NCBI GenBank assembly: GCA_023445705.1 | Contig: JAEXKM010000363.1 | Location: 1-11,688, forward strand | DNA: 11,688 bases | Reading direction: 5' to 3' | From: Pseudomonadota bacterium | Lineage (GTDB): Bacteria; Pseudomonadota; Alphaproteobacteria; Caulobacterales; Caulobacteraceae | Shown: positions 1 through 6,068 of the stretch, one piece after another | Layout: every line of letters begins with the position of its first letter | Position numbering within the stretch: position 1 is the stretch's first letter | Made by a program: the position numbers and the translations under genes | Notes under the pieces: model-generated | Told to the model about the DNA's origin: nothing | What the model saw: the letters and a program-made list of their open reading frames with translations, nothing else | The model's database searches: none

Positions 1-831
1 CAGCCAGGTCCCGTCCGGCGCCAGGCTTTCGCGAATGTGCCGGGCGGCGCCGACCGGATCGCCCATGTCGTGCAGCGCATCGAATATCGCCACCATGTCG
101 TAGGCGCCGCCGTTGAAGTCCTTGGCCGAGGCGACCTCGAACTCGACGCGGTCCTCGACCCCGGCCTCCCTGGCGGCCTGCCGCGCCCGCTCGATCGAGG
201 GGCCGTGATAGTCGAAGCCGTAGAACCGCGAGTTGGGATAGGCCTTGGCCATCAGCACCGTCGAGGCGCCATGCCCACAGCCCACGTCCGCGACACGGGC
301 GCCCCTGTCCAGCCGCGCTTCCACCCCTTCCAGGGCGGGAATCCAGGCCGAGGTCAGGTTGGCGTTGTAGCCCGGGCGGAAGAAGCGCTCGGTGCCGCGG
401 AAGAGACACGAGTCGTGTTCGTGCCAGCCCAGCCCCTTGCCGGTGCGAAAGACGTCGGTGACCTTGGCCTCGTCGCGGAACATCGCCGCCAGCATTTCGA
501 AACCGCCGGCCATGAAGGCGGGGCCGCCCTCGTCGGCGAAGACCATCGACTGTTCGGGGCTCATCGAGAACTCGCCGGTCTTGCGGTCGTACTCGACATA
601 ACCCGCGGCGGCCTGGGCAGAGAGCCACTCGCGCACATAGCGCTCCGCGGCGCCCGCGGCCTCAGCCAGCTTGGCCGGCGTGGTCGGGCCGATCTCGGTC
701 AGGGTCCGGTAGAGGCCGAGCTTGTCGCCGATCAGCACTAGGGCGGCCGATACCGCTGCGCCCATGTCACCGATCATCTTGCCTTGGAACGCTTCGAGCT
801 TGCCCCGGTCGACCTGGATATCCATCGGCAT
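1..831 (-). CDS. Class I SAM-dependent methyltransferase, C-terminus beyond left edge
   Basis: The frame is open from the start at 831 to base 1, giving 277 residues without a stop; the C-terminus lies outside the window. Residues about 40-95 look like the winged-helix/dimerisation domain found in front of many small-molecule methyltransferases. The SAM-binding core follows: motif I VADVGCGHGAS at 180-190, the acidic post-I strand GFDYHG at 205-210, and a motif IV-like strand AIFDALHDMGDP at 249-260. It should transfer a methyl group from SAM to an unidentified small substrate in the cytoplasm. ATG 831 is chosen because AAGGAGG (837-843) lies 5 bases upstream; a second ATG at 825 is spaced less well. 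It is the last of three leftward genes and follows the VOC gene after about 90 bases, so it could belong to the same transcript. Fold is near certain; substrate is unknown. Confidence 0.9.
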   Translation of the reverse strand, partial: MPMDIQVDRGKLEAFQGKMIGDMGAAVSAALVLIGDKLGLYRTLTEIGPTTPAKLAEAAGAAERYVREWLSAQAAAGYVEYDRKTGEFSMSPEQSMVFADEGGPAFMAGGFEMLAAMFRDEAKVTDVFRTGKGLGWHEHDSCLFRGTERFFRPGYNANLTSAWIPALEGVEARLDRGARVADVGCGHGASTVLMAKAYPNSRFYGFDYHGPSIERARQAAREAGVEDRVEFEVASAKDFNGGAYDMVAIFDALHDMGDPVGAARHIRESLAPDGTWL

Positions 832-836
832 GTCAG

Positions 837-843
837 CCTCCTT
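837..843 (-). promoter_or_regulatory. Ribosome binding site of the methyltransferase
   Basis: AAGGAGG on the minus strand is a near-perfect Shine-Dalgarno sequence, 5 bases before the ATG at 831 and 11 before the alternative ATG at 825. It therefore favours 831 as the start. Confidence 0.7.
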
Positions 844-921
844 CAAGGGCTGGAAACCGATGTTCTCCCACCAAAGCCGACTTGAATGAAGACACCCAGC
901 CGTGCGCCTGGAGGGCGGCCC

Positions 922-1569
922 CTAGGCTTGATTGCAAAGCGCGGTTTCGAGCGACGAGAGCGGCCACGGGCCCCTCGGCGTCGAGAGCTGGGCGCGCATC
1001 TCTGCGGGGCCGGCCGCCACTTCGACATCGACCTCGAGCCGCTCCAGAAGTGGCCGCAGGTTCCAGGCTTCCGGGTGGATCAGACGCAGGCCCTCGAGCC
1101 GGCACGCGTCAGCGGTTCCGTCGCTAGGATGGGGCGCGTCGGCCCAGTCGATGAAGAACGGTACGAAGGGGCCATAGGCGTGGCCCGCGGGGATCAGCAG
1201 CCGCCAGCGGACCAGTCGCCCGCTGGGCAGGCGTCGCGACATAGGGATCACACCGGCATGGGGCAGGCCGGCCTGCTCCAGCCTTGCGGCGACGCGATCC
1301 AGGCGGTCGGCGGCCACGGCGAAGGTGTGCAGCCTGGGCGCCTTCAGCCTTGCCAGTTCCTGTGCCGCGCCATTGAGACGTCCCTGGGCCGGATCTGGCG
1401 CCAGAATTTCGAGATAGGTGCGCGGGCCCAGTCCCAGCACGGCGTTGCGCGTGCCTTCGCCCGGATGCGATCCGCCCGGCGTCGGCTGGACGCCTGTCTG
1501 GGCTTCGAGGATGGAGGTGGCCTTGTCGAGGTCTGGCGCGGACCAGACCAGATGGTCGATCCTCGTCAT
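922..1569 (-). CDS. VOC-superfamily protein, glyoxalase-like domain
   Basis: A 215-residue cytoplasmic protein. It opens with MTRIDHLVWSAPDLDKA, then GVQPTPGGSHPGEGTRNAVLGLG (residues 27-48) and TYLEILAPDP (51-60). This order matches the glyoxalase-like (Glyoxalase_3 type) VOC family. The H6, H35 and E54 positions are those where such proteins usually bind a metal. A second, more degenerate half follows to the C-terminus. Reaction and substrate are unknown; members are usually annotated only as glyoxalase-like. A longer frame runs up to 1620, but the extra 17 residues are basic and lack family similarity, and ATG 1569 overlaps the upstream stop as ATGA (1566-1569), so I place the start there and infer translational coupling with the 164-residue protein before it. 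No strong Shine-Dalgarno is visible, which fits coupling. Confidence 0.85.
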   Translation of the reverse strand: MTRIDHLVWSAPDLDKATSILEAQTGVQPTPGGSHPGEGTRNAVLGLGPRTYLEILAPDPAQGRLNGAAQELARLKAPRLHTFAVAADRLDRVAARLEQAGLPHAGVIPMSRRLPSGRLVRWRLLIPAGHAYGPFVPFFIDWADAPHPSDGTADACRLEGLRLIHPEAWNLRPLLERLEVDVEVAAGPAEMRAQLSTPRGPWPLSSLETALCNQA

Positions 1570-2060
1570 CTTGCGGCGTGACGCCGGAAGCGCGTCACGA
1601 CGCCGTCCTCGGCTTCGCAACGCGGCGCGGGCGCAGCTTCGGTGGTCGGCAGGCGCAGCACCAACCCGTTCATGGCGAAGGCCTGGGCCACCAGGCAGGC
1701 GGCGGCAGGGAAGGGCGCGCGGGGCGCGTCAGCCAGCAGCCAGGCCAGATGCGCTTCCAGGCGCGCATAGTCTTCTGCCTGCGCCGAGGCGAACAGCGCT
1801 AGCACCGTCTGTTCGTCGCGGGTGAGGCGATAGGAACCGGGCCCGGCCAGGCTGATCTTTCGCCGTCCCCCGAGGCCGAGTTCCCGCACGAAGACGGTCA
1901 GGGCGGTAAGCGCCTCCATCCCCATCGGTCCGCAGGCATCCTCGAACTGGCGGTGGATCAGGTGGCAGTCCGCGGCCCCGAAGGCCGCGGCTCGGAAGGC
2001 CCAGAGCAGCATGTGCTCTCCCTGGGTCAGGTCGGACAGCCGGGCGTGATCTTCGGACAT
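1566..2060 (-). CDS. Conserved-looking small protein with Cys/His cluster, function unknown
   Basis: A 164-residue, mostly helical soluble protein that I cannot assign with certainty. Its layout (LLWAFRAAAFG near the start, then a DxACG stretch, a short basic strand, and LALFASAQ / LEAHLAWLL helices) vaguely recalls small alphaproteobacterial proteins such as DUF6628, but this is from memory. Residues 31-44 contain C32, H33, H36 and C43, a spacing that could hold a metal ion. There is no signal peptide or membrane segment. ATG 2060 is taken as the start because the frame upstream to 2177 is Arg/Pro-rich and would run through the promoter; CAGGAG lies about 12 bases before it. The stop overlaps the VOC start by 4 bases. 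A Fur-like dyad overlies its promoter, suggesting control by metal, which is an inference. Confidence 0.75.
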   Translation of the reverse strand: MSEDHARLSDLTQGEHMLLWAFRAAAFGAADCHLIHRQFEDACGPMGMEALTALTVFVRELGLGGRRKISLAGPGSYRLTRDEQTVLALFASAQAEDYARLEAHLAWLLADAPRAPFPAAACLVAQAFAMNGLVLRLPTTEAAPAPRCEAEDGVVTRFRRHAAR

Positions 2061-2088
2061 GGGCGTGGCGTGCTCCTGATGTCCGCGA

Positions 2089-2117
2089 AACGTATTGCGA
2101 CTGCGAATGACTCGCAA
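2089..2117 (-). promoter_or_regulatory. Sigma70-like promoter of the leftward three-gene unit
   Basis: On the minus strand a -35 box TTGCGA (2112-2117) and a -10 box TACGTT (2089-2094) are separated by exactly 17 bases. Transcription would start near 2082, about 20 bases before the ATG at 2060, with CAGGAG in the leader. The boxes match the consensus only partly, so the call rests on spacing and position. Confidence 0.45.
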
Positions 2118-2123
2118 ATCATT
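2102..2123. promoter_or_regulatory. Overlapping dyads, candidate Fur-type operator
   Basis: Two overlapping inverted repeats lie on the -35 box and spacer. The first is TGCGA (2102-2106) with TCGCA (2112-2116), 5 bases apart. The second is AATGA (2106-2110) with TCATT (2119-2123), 8 bases apart. Sequences of the type TGCGAATGA...TCATT resemble Fur boxes seen before proteobacterial iron genes, here with lower AT content. A GANTC methylation site (GACTC, 2109-2113) lies inside. Binding here would block the leftward promoter. The repeats are plain in the sequence; the link to Fur is inference. Confidence 0.4.
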
Positions 2124-2281
2124 TCTCGCGTGCTTGGGCGGTGACGCCCTGCGAGAGCGTGGTGACCGAGTTCGCACACGCCAAGGAACTGTACTTCGGC
2201 GGGCGTTTCGAAAGTCGTTCCACTCACCGGTCAGGCGGCCGGCGCGGAAATGGCCAGGCGCCGGGGGTTAGACTTCGCGGC

Positions 2282-2665
2282 TCAAGCGGCCTCGCTCACT
2301 GGAGCAAAGCTCTCGTCGTCGAACAGGGCGTCCCAGTCGGCCCAGCGCGCGGCGGCGTCGCGCAGGCGGGCGTCGTCGCGCACCGTCGCCACCTGGCCCT
2401 CAGCCTCGTCCCAGATAACCGTCAGGTCAGCGAGGCGGGCCGCATCGGGGCCCAGGCGGCCTTCGGCCTGGAGGGCCGCGATCATGCCGTGGGTCAGGCG
2501 CAGCTTCATGCGGCCGCCGGACTGGCGGACCATGACGTCCGCGTGGGTGATGACCTGTTCGATCATCTCGGCGGTGGCGGGCGTCATTGGGCGCCGCGCC
2601 TCGAACAGGAACATCGGCTCGACATAGGGGCGGCGGAACGAGGTCACTCGGGCGGCGGTGGGCAT
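2282..2665 (-). CDS. Hypothetical 127-residue protein divergent from WYL regulator
   Basis: I do not recognise this protein. It is 127 residues with no signal peptide or membrane segment. It starts with a basic stretch (SFRRPYVEPMFLFEARRP, residues 9-26), continues through a likely helical middle (ATAEMIEQVITHADVMV, 30-46; MKLRLTHGMIAALQAEG, 53-69) and ends in an acidic, tryptophan-containing tail (WADWDALFDDE, 108-118). The frame stays open upstream to 3166, but that part is antisense to the regulator gene. ATG 2665 is chosen for the AAAGGAG 6 bases before it. It diverges from the WYL regulator across an 84-base gap full of repeats, so it is a good candidate target of that regulator. It is followed by about 220 non-coding bases holding the promoter of the next leftward unit. 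Reality of the gene is likely; function is open. Confidence 0.7.
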   Translation of the reverse strand: MPTAARVTSFRRPYVEPMFLFEARRPMTPATAEMIEQVITHADVMVRQSGGRMKLRLTHGMIAALQAEGRLGPDAARLADLTVIWDEAEGQVATVRDDARLRDAAARWADWDALFDDESFAPVSEAA

Positions 2666-2671
2666 CGGAAG

Positions 2672-2678
2672 CTCCTTT
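2672..2678 (-). promoter_or_regulatory. Ribosome binding site of the 127-residue gene
   Basis: AAAGGAG on the minus strand, 6 bases before ATG 2665. It decides between this start and the in-frame ATG at 2689, whose first codons would be the binding site itself. Confidence 0.65.
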
Positions 2679-2681
2679 GCA

Positions 2682-2709
2682 ATCGGCATGTTCTTGTTAA
2701 AGTGCCGAT
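2682..2709. repeat. Inverted repeat ATCGGCA / TGCCGAT in the divergent control region
   Basis: ATCGGCA (2682-2688) and TGCCGAT (2703-2709) are perfect 7-base arms around a 14-base AT-richer spacer. It lies between the divergent genes and close to the start of the leftward one. Its last two bases are shared with the next dyad. It may be a second operator or an RNA hairpin in the leftward leader. Confidence 0.45.
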
Positions 2710-2728
2710 GCGTCAGAATCGGACGCAT
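2708..2728. promoter_or_regulatory. 21-base dyad centred on a GANTC site, candidate operator of the WYL regulator
   Basis: ATGCGTC (2708-2714) and GACGCAT (2722-2728) form perfect 7-base arms, and the middle is A-GAATC-G, so GAATC (2716-2720) sits exactly on the dyad axis at 2718; only the pair 2715/2721 breaks symmetry. A third ATGCGTC half-site begins at 2750, overlapping the regulator start codon and 42 bases (about four helical turns) from the first. A CATAAT box at 2726-2731 would place the dyad over the regulator's own -10 region. Autoregulation is therefore plausible, and adenine methylation of GANTC could modulate binding. The repeats are seen; the roles are inferred. Confidence 0.5.
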
Positions 2729-2731
2729 AAT

Positions 2732-2748
2732 TGTTCCGGAAATGTTCC
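2732..2748. repeat. TGTTCC direct repeats with embedded palindromes before the WYL gene
   Basis: TGTTCC occurs at 2732-2737 and 2743-2748, 11 bases apart, about one helical turn. The same stretch contains the palindrome TTCCGGAA (2734-2741) and the dyad GGAA-ATG-TTCC (2738-2748). It ends two bases before the regulator ATG, so it is either a further operator or part of a very short leader. Confidence 0.35.
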
Positions 2749-2749
2749 A

Positions 2750-3745
2750 ATGCGTCACGAGAAGGCCGCGAGGCTGCTCGAACTGGCCAGAATGATGGCG
2801 GCCTCGGCCGAAGGCCTGACCCTCGACGAAATGGCCGAGAGGTTGGGCGTGGGGCGGCGCACCGCCGAACGGATGCGCGATGCGGTCCGCGAGGCCTTCC
2901 CGCAGATGGAGGAGGTGGACGATCCGCCCACCCGCCGGTTCCGTATTCCCGCGGGGCTGGATGGCATCTTCCAGGCCCCCAGCGCCGACGAGTTCGCGGC
3001 GCTGCACGTAGCGGCCGAACAGTTCCGGGCCGCCGGCGCCCGCGGCCGGGCGGCGGCCTTGCTCTCGCTGGAGCAGAAGGTGCTGTCTGCGATCCGCTCG
3101 GGCGCGCGCCGCAAGCTTGCTCCCGACCTCGAGGCGCTGCTTGAGGCCGAGACCATGGCTATCCACCCGGGACCGCGCCCGTTCGAGGACGAGGCGGTGC
3201 TCGGCTGCATACGCGAGGCGATCAAGTCGCTGCGCCGCCTGCGCTTCCGATACGAAGGCGGTTCGTCGCCCGGCCGGGTCCGCGAGGTGACGCCTTTCGG
3301 CCTGCTGTTCGGACGATCGAACTATCTGGTCGGCGGCGAAGGGGATTCGGCTGACCCGCGCACGTGGCGTCTGGACCGCGTGCTCGACATCTCAGTCTCC
3401 GAAACGCCGGGCAGTCGGCCGGAGGGTTTCTCTTTGCAGGCCTTCATGAACCGCAGCTTCGGCATCTATCAGGACGAGGTGGAGGACGTGGTGCTGCGCG
3501 TGCGGCCGCATGGCGCCGAGGAGGCCATGGGCTGGCGCTTCCATCCGACCCAGAGCCTGGAGCCGCAGGACGACGGCACGGTCATTGTCAGGTTTACGGC
3601 CGGCGGCATGCGGGAGTTGGCCTGGCATCTCTTCACCTGGGGCGACAAGGTGGAAATCGTCGGCCCCGACCGGCTAAGGACGGTGATGCGGCAGGAACTG
3701 GCGGCCGCCAGCCGGGCTCACACACAGGACAGCGGACAGACATGA
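2750..3745 (+). CDS. HTH and WYL-domain transcriptional regulator (YafY type)
   Basis: A 331-residue DNA-binding regulator. Residues 1-50 form an N-terminal winged helix (LTLDEMAERLGVGRRTAERM at 23-42). A linker helix region (about 80-135) follows. The WYL sensor domain covers about 140-220, with the signature loop seen as SNYLVGG (190-196) followed by WRLDRVLDI (206-214). A C-terminal WCX domain covers about 245-320 (AWHLFTWGDKVEIVGPDRLR at 291-310). WYL domains commonly sense nucleotides or nucleic acid; some members respond to small ligands. The start at 2750 leaves room for the operator repeats; the frame upstream is antisense to the 127-residue gene. Its stop overlaps the glyoxalase start as ATGA (3742-3745), so the two are co-translated. 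Regulation of glyoxalase I and of the divergent gene is inferred. Confidence 0.92.
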   Translation: MRHEKAARLLELARMMAASAEGLTLDEMAERLGVGRRTAERMRDAVREAFPQMEEVDDPPTRRFRIPAGLDGIFQAPSADEFAALHVAAEQFRAAGARGRAAALLSLEQKVLSAIRSGARRKLAPDLEALLEAETMAIHPGPRPFEDEAVLGCIREAIKSLRRLRFRYEGGSSPGRVREVTPFGLLFGRSNYLVGGEGDSADPRTWRLDRVLDISVSETPGSRPEGFSLQAFMNRSFGIYQDEVEDVVLRVRPHGAEEAMGWRFHPTQSLEPQDDGTVIVRFTAGGMRELAWHLFTWGDKVEIVGPDRLRTVMRQELAAASRAHTQDSGQT

Positions 3746-4242
3746 GCGACACCGACGGCTTCGTGCTGAACCAGACCATGCTGCGCATCAAGGATCCGCA
3801 GAAGACGGTGGCCTTCTACCGCGACGTCCTCGGCATGACGCTGCTGGACCGCTACGACTTTCCAGCCGGAAAGTTCTCGCTCTACTTCATGGGCTATCCG
3901 GGCGGGGAGATTCCCGACGACCCGGCCGCGCGCGTGAAGTGGGTGTTCGAGCAGCCGGCCCTGATGGAGTTCACCCATAACTGGGGGACCGAGGACGATA
4001 CGGACTTCGCCTATCACAATGGCAACGCCGACCCACGCGGGTTTGGCCATATCGGCCTGTCGGTGCCAGATGTCGCAGCGGCCTGTGACCGGTTCGAGAA
4101 ACTCGGGGTCGAGTTCGTCAAGCGGCCTGACGAAGGCGCGATGAAGGGGCTGGCCTTCATCAAGGACCCCGACGGCTACTGGATCGAGATCGTCTCCGGC
4201 CCCAACCTGCGCGATCTCATCACCGCCTCGCGGGCGGGCTGA
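3742..4242 (+). CDS. gloA: Glyoxalase I (lactoylglutathione lyase), eukaryote-like zinc type
   Basis: A 166-residue cytoplasmic enzyme. It converts the hemithioacetal of methylglyoxal and glutathione to S-lactoylglutathione (EC 4.4.1.5). The two VOC halves are clear: TMLRIKDPQKTVAFYRDVLG (12-31) with FSLYFMGYP (45-53), then GFGHIGLSVPDV (100-111) and GLAFIKDPDGYWIEI (136-150). The expected metal ligands are present: Q11, E76, H103 and E149. The insertion between the first and second ligands and the HNWGTEDD and YHNGNADPRG segments match animal and pseudomonad GloA3-type zinc enzymes rather than the shorter nickel-dependent E. coli type; the metal preference is inferred from this. The start overlaps the WYL regulator stop by 4 bases, so expression is tied to the regulator. 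No hydroxyacylglutathione hydrolase (glyoxalase II) is in the window. Confidence 0.95.
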   Translation: MSDTDGFVLNQTMLRIKDPQKTVAFYRDVLGMTLLDRYDFPAGKFSLYFMGYPGGEIPDDPAARVKWVFEQPALMEFTHNWGTEDDTDFAYHNGNADPRGFGHIGLSVPDVAAACDRFEKLGVEFVKRPDEGAMKGLAFIKDPDGYWIEIVSGPNLRDLITASRAG

Positions 4243-4256
4243 GCCACGGGGTAGCC

Positions 4257-4302
4257 GCGCGCAAGGGAAAGCTCTGCCGCCTCCTGCGTTTCCCTAGCGC
4301 GC
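4257..4302 (+). repeat. Imperfect 14-base hairpin between gloA and the glycoside hydrolase
   Basis: Left arm 4257-4270 (GCGCGCAAGGGAAA) pairs with right arm 4289-4302 (TTTCCCTAGCGCGC) at 13 of 14 positions, with one A-A mismatch and an 18-base loop. It ends 5 bases before the GGAG of the next gene. No T-tract follows, so it is a poor intrinsic terminator in the classic sense; it could protect the gloA message 3' end, act as a weak terminator, or influence translation of the downstream gene. Confidence 0.6.
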
Positions 4303-4317
4303 CGCCTGGAGCGTCCG

Positions 4318-6063
4318 ATGCCTGAGCCCATACTGACCGCCCGAACCGACGGGCTTGTGGAAAGCCGCAAGCCGGTGCTGCTGCCGGTCATGGGCCCGAG
4401 GTTGCAGGGCGAGGTGTCCGCGGCGGGGTTCGCGGAGCTGGCCTTGTGGGGCGAGGGCGATCTCGGCCGGCTGCGTTTCTCGCCGCTCGACGGACCGTTC
4501 GTCTATGCGCCCAACATGCTGTTGGCCCAGGTTGGCGGTGTGTTCGTCGCCCAGGAAGCTCCGGTCATGGTCATCCGGGGCGCCACCTATCGCGGCTTCA
4601 CCCCGGCGCGCCGGTGCGCTTCATGGGACCGGATGGAACACCCCAAGGCGCGGGTCCGTCGTGATCGTGGCCGCCGCTATGTCGACCTGCCATGGGCCAA
4701 TGTGATCATAGAGCAGCGCGGCCCCGACCTTGTGGTGGCGACGGGGACCGATCCAGGCGAGGCCGCGCGCGCCATCGGCTTCTCGATCGAAACCATCCTG
4801 GCCGAGGCCCAGGGCTACGCCGCGCACTGCGACCGCCTGCCGGAAGCCGATCCCCTGCTTCGCAGCATGGTGATCCAGGGGAGCCACGCCGCCTTCTCCA
4901 GCGCCCGCCGTGACGAGCGCGGCCGTTTCGACGGCCTGGCCGCCGGGCTGCACTACTCGACGCCGGCGCGCACCTATTACCGCGACGGCTATTGGACCCT
5001 GCAACTGCTGCTGGAGGCCGCGCCGGCCATCGTCCACGAGGAGATCGAGATGCTGGCCTCCGGCGTCCAGCCGGACGGAGAGGCGCCCAGCGGCGTCATC
5101 CTGGCCGGTCCCGAGCAGGCCCGCGCGTGGGAGGAACTGCGCACCACCGTCTTCGGCCTCGACTGGATTCACACGCGCTCGATAGACTGGTGGAGCGACC
5201 ACTTCGACTCCCCGCTGTTCTTCATCCTGGCGGTCGCCGACTATGTGCGGGTCTGTGAGGACGACGATCCCGCAGAGCGGCACTGGCCGCTGATCAAGGC
5301 CATCTTTCAGCGCTACCGGGAGTTCACCGAGCAGGGGCTGCCGGTCAAACCCCGGCACGATCGCGACTGGGCCGACAATGTCTATCGCGGCGGCTTCGTC
5401 GCCTATGACCTTGGCCTTTGGGTCGGCGCTTTGGACGCCATCGCCCAGCTCGGCTTGCGCATCGAGCCGAACCTCGCCGCCGAGGCGCGCAGCCTGGCGG
5501 AGACCACACGCGCGGCCATCGAGGCGGCGCTTTGGCGCGAAGACGGCTGGTACGCCGACTACGTCGCCCCCGACGGGCTGGCCGAGGTCGAGCCGGTGGT
5601 CGAGGACCACCTGACGCTCGATAGCCTAACCCTCCTGCGCCACGACGCGGTCTCGGAGGAGCGGGCGCTGCGCGTCCTGGACGCCGTGCGCACGAAGCTC
5701 GAGTCGAGGCACAATCAGGCGCAGCGCTTTGGCGACTGGGGCGTCATGTGCGTCTATCCGCCATTCAAGCACCGCGCCGACACCCGGTCGAAGTCGGCCT
5801 TCGCCTATCGCTACCATAACGGCGCCGATTGGCCCTGGCTCGACGGCATGTACGCCGAGGAGCGGCTTCGTCGCGGCTTGCCCGGCTGGCGCTATCCCAT
5901 GCTGCGGTGGTGGAGCACCTGCCTGGAGCAGGGCTGGATGGGCGCGGTGGAATACTTTTCGCCGCCGTGGGGCCGTGGCTCGCTGCTGCAGGGTTGGTCG
6001 GCCATGCCGGCGGCCGTAGCCTTGAAGTACCGCGACATCGTCCTGCGGGGTGATTCCGACTAG
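4318..6063 (+). CDS. Glycoside hydrolase with (alpha/alpha)6 barrel, debranching-enzyme/GH63-like
   Basis: A 581-residue protein without signal peptide, so probably cytoplasmic. Residues 1-140 look like an N-terminal beta-rich domain; about 170-575 carry the helical barrel typical of glycogen-debranching, trehalase-like and GH63-like enzymes. Landmarks are RTYYRDGYWTLQLLL (218-232), RDWADNVYRGGFVAYDLGLWV (349-369), EDHLTLDSL (429-437), YHNGADWPWLDGMYAEERL (499-517) and GAVEYFSPPWGRGSLLQGWS (542-561). D223 and E545 are the best candidates for the catalytic acid and base by analogy with related families; this is inference. The likely reaction is hydrolysis of an alpha-glucosidic link in an oligosaccharide. 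GGAG (4308-4311) lies 6 bases before ATG 4318. It follows gloA on the same strand after 75 bases holding a hairpin, and its stop lies 5 bases from that of the convergent PIG-L gene. Exact GH family is uncertain. Confidence 0.8.
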   Translation: MPEPILTARTDGLVESRKPVLLPVMGPRLQGEVSAAGFAELALWGEGDLGRLRFSPLDGPFVYAPNMLLAQVGGVFVAQEAPVMVIRGATYRGFTPARRCASWDRMEHPKARVRRDRGRRYVDLPWANVIIEQRGPDLVVATGTDPGEAARAIGFSIETILAEAQGYAAHCDRLPEADPLLRSMVIQGSHAAFSSARRDERGRFDGLAAGLHYSTPARTYYRDGYWTLQLLLEAAPAIVHEEIEMLASGVQPDGEAPSGVILAGPEQARAWEELRTTVFGLDWIHTRSIDWWSDHFDSPLFFILAVADYVRVCEDDDPAERHWPLIKAIFQRYREFTEQGLPVKPRHDRDWADNVYRGGFVAYDLGLWVGALDAIAQLGLRIEPNLAAEARSLAETTRAAIEAALWREDGWYADYVAPDGLAEVEPVVEDHLTLDSLTLLRHDAVSEERALRVLDAVRTKLESRHNQAQRFGDWGVMCVYPPFKHRADTRSKSAFAYRYHNGADWPWLDGMYAEERLRRGLPGWRYPMLRWWSTCLEQGWMGAVEYFSPPWGRGSLLQGWSAMPAAVALKYRDIVLRGDSD

Positions 6064-6068
6064 CTGCT

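Noticed and set aside
37..741. Long rightward open frame of 234 codons
   Set aside because: It is fully antisense to the methyltransferase, whose SAM motifs and ribosome site are clear. Long antisense frames are expected at this GC content.
2027..2227. Small leftward frame of 66 codons across the candidate Fur-like promoter
   Set aside because: It overlaps the start of the 164-residue gene in another frame, covers the promoter and has no recognisable protein features.
2141..2749. N-terminal extension of the WYL regulator frame by about 200 codons
   Set aside because: It is antisense to the 127-residue gene, has no helix-turn-helix relation and would run through the operator repeats. The regulator starts naturally at 2750.
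2666..3166. N-terminal extension of the leftward 127-residue gene
   Set aside because: The extra part is antisense to the regulator. AAAGGAG at 2672-2678 supports the start at 2665.
4621..5610. Leftward 329-codon frame inside the glycoside hydrolase
   Set aside because: Antisense to well-conserved hydrolase motifs; composition is typical of a GC-rich shadow.
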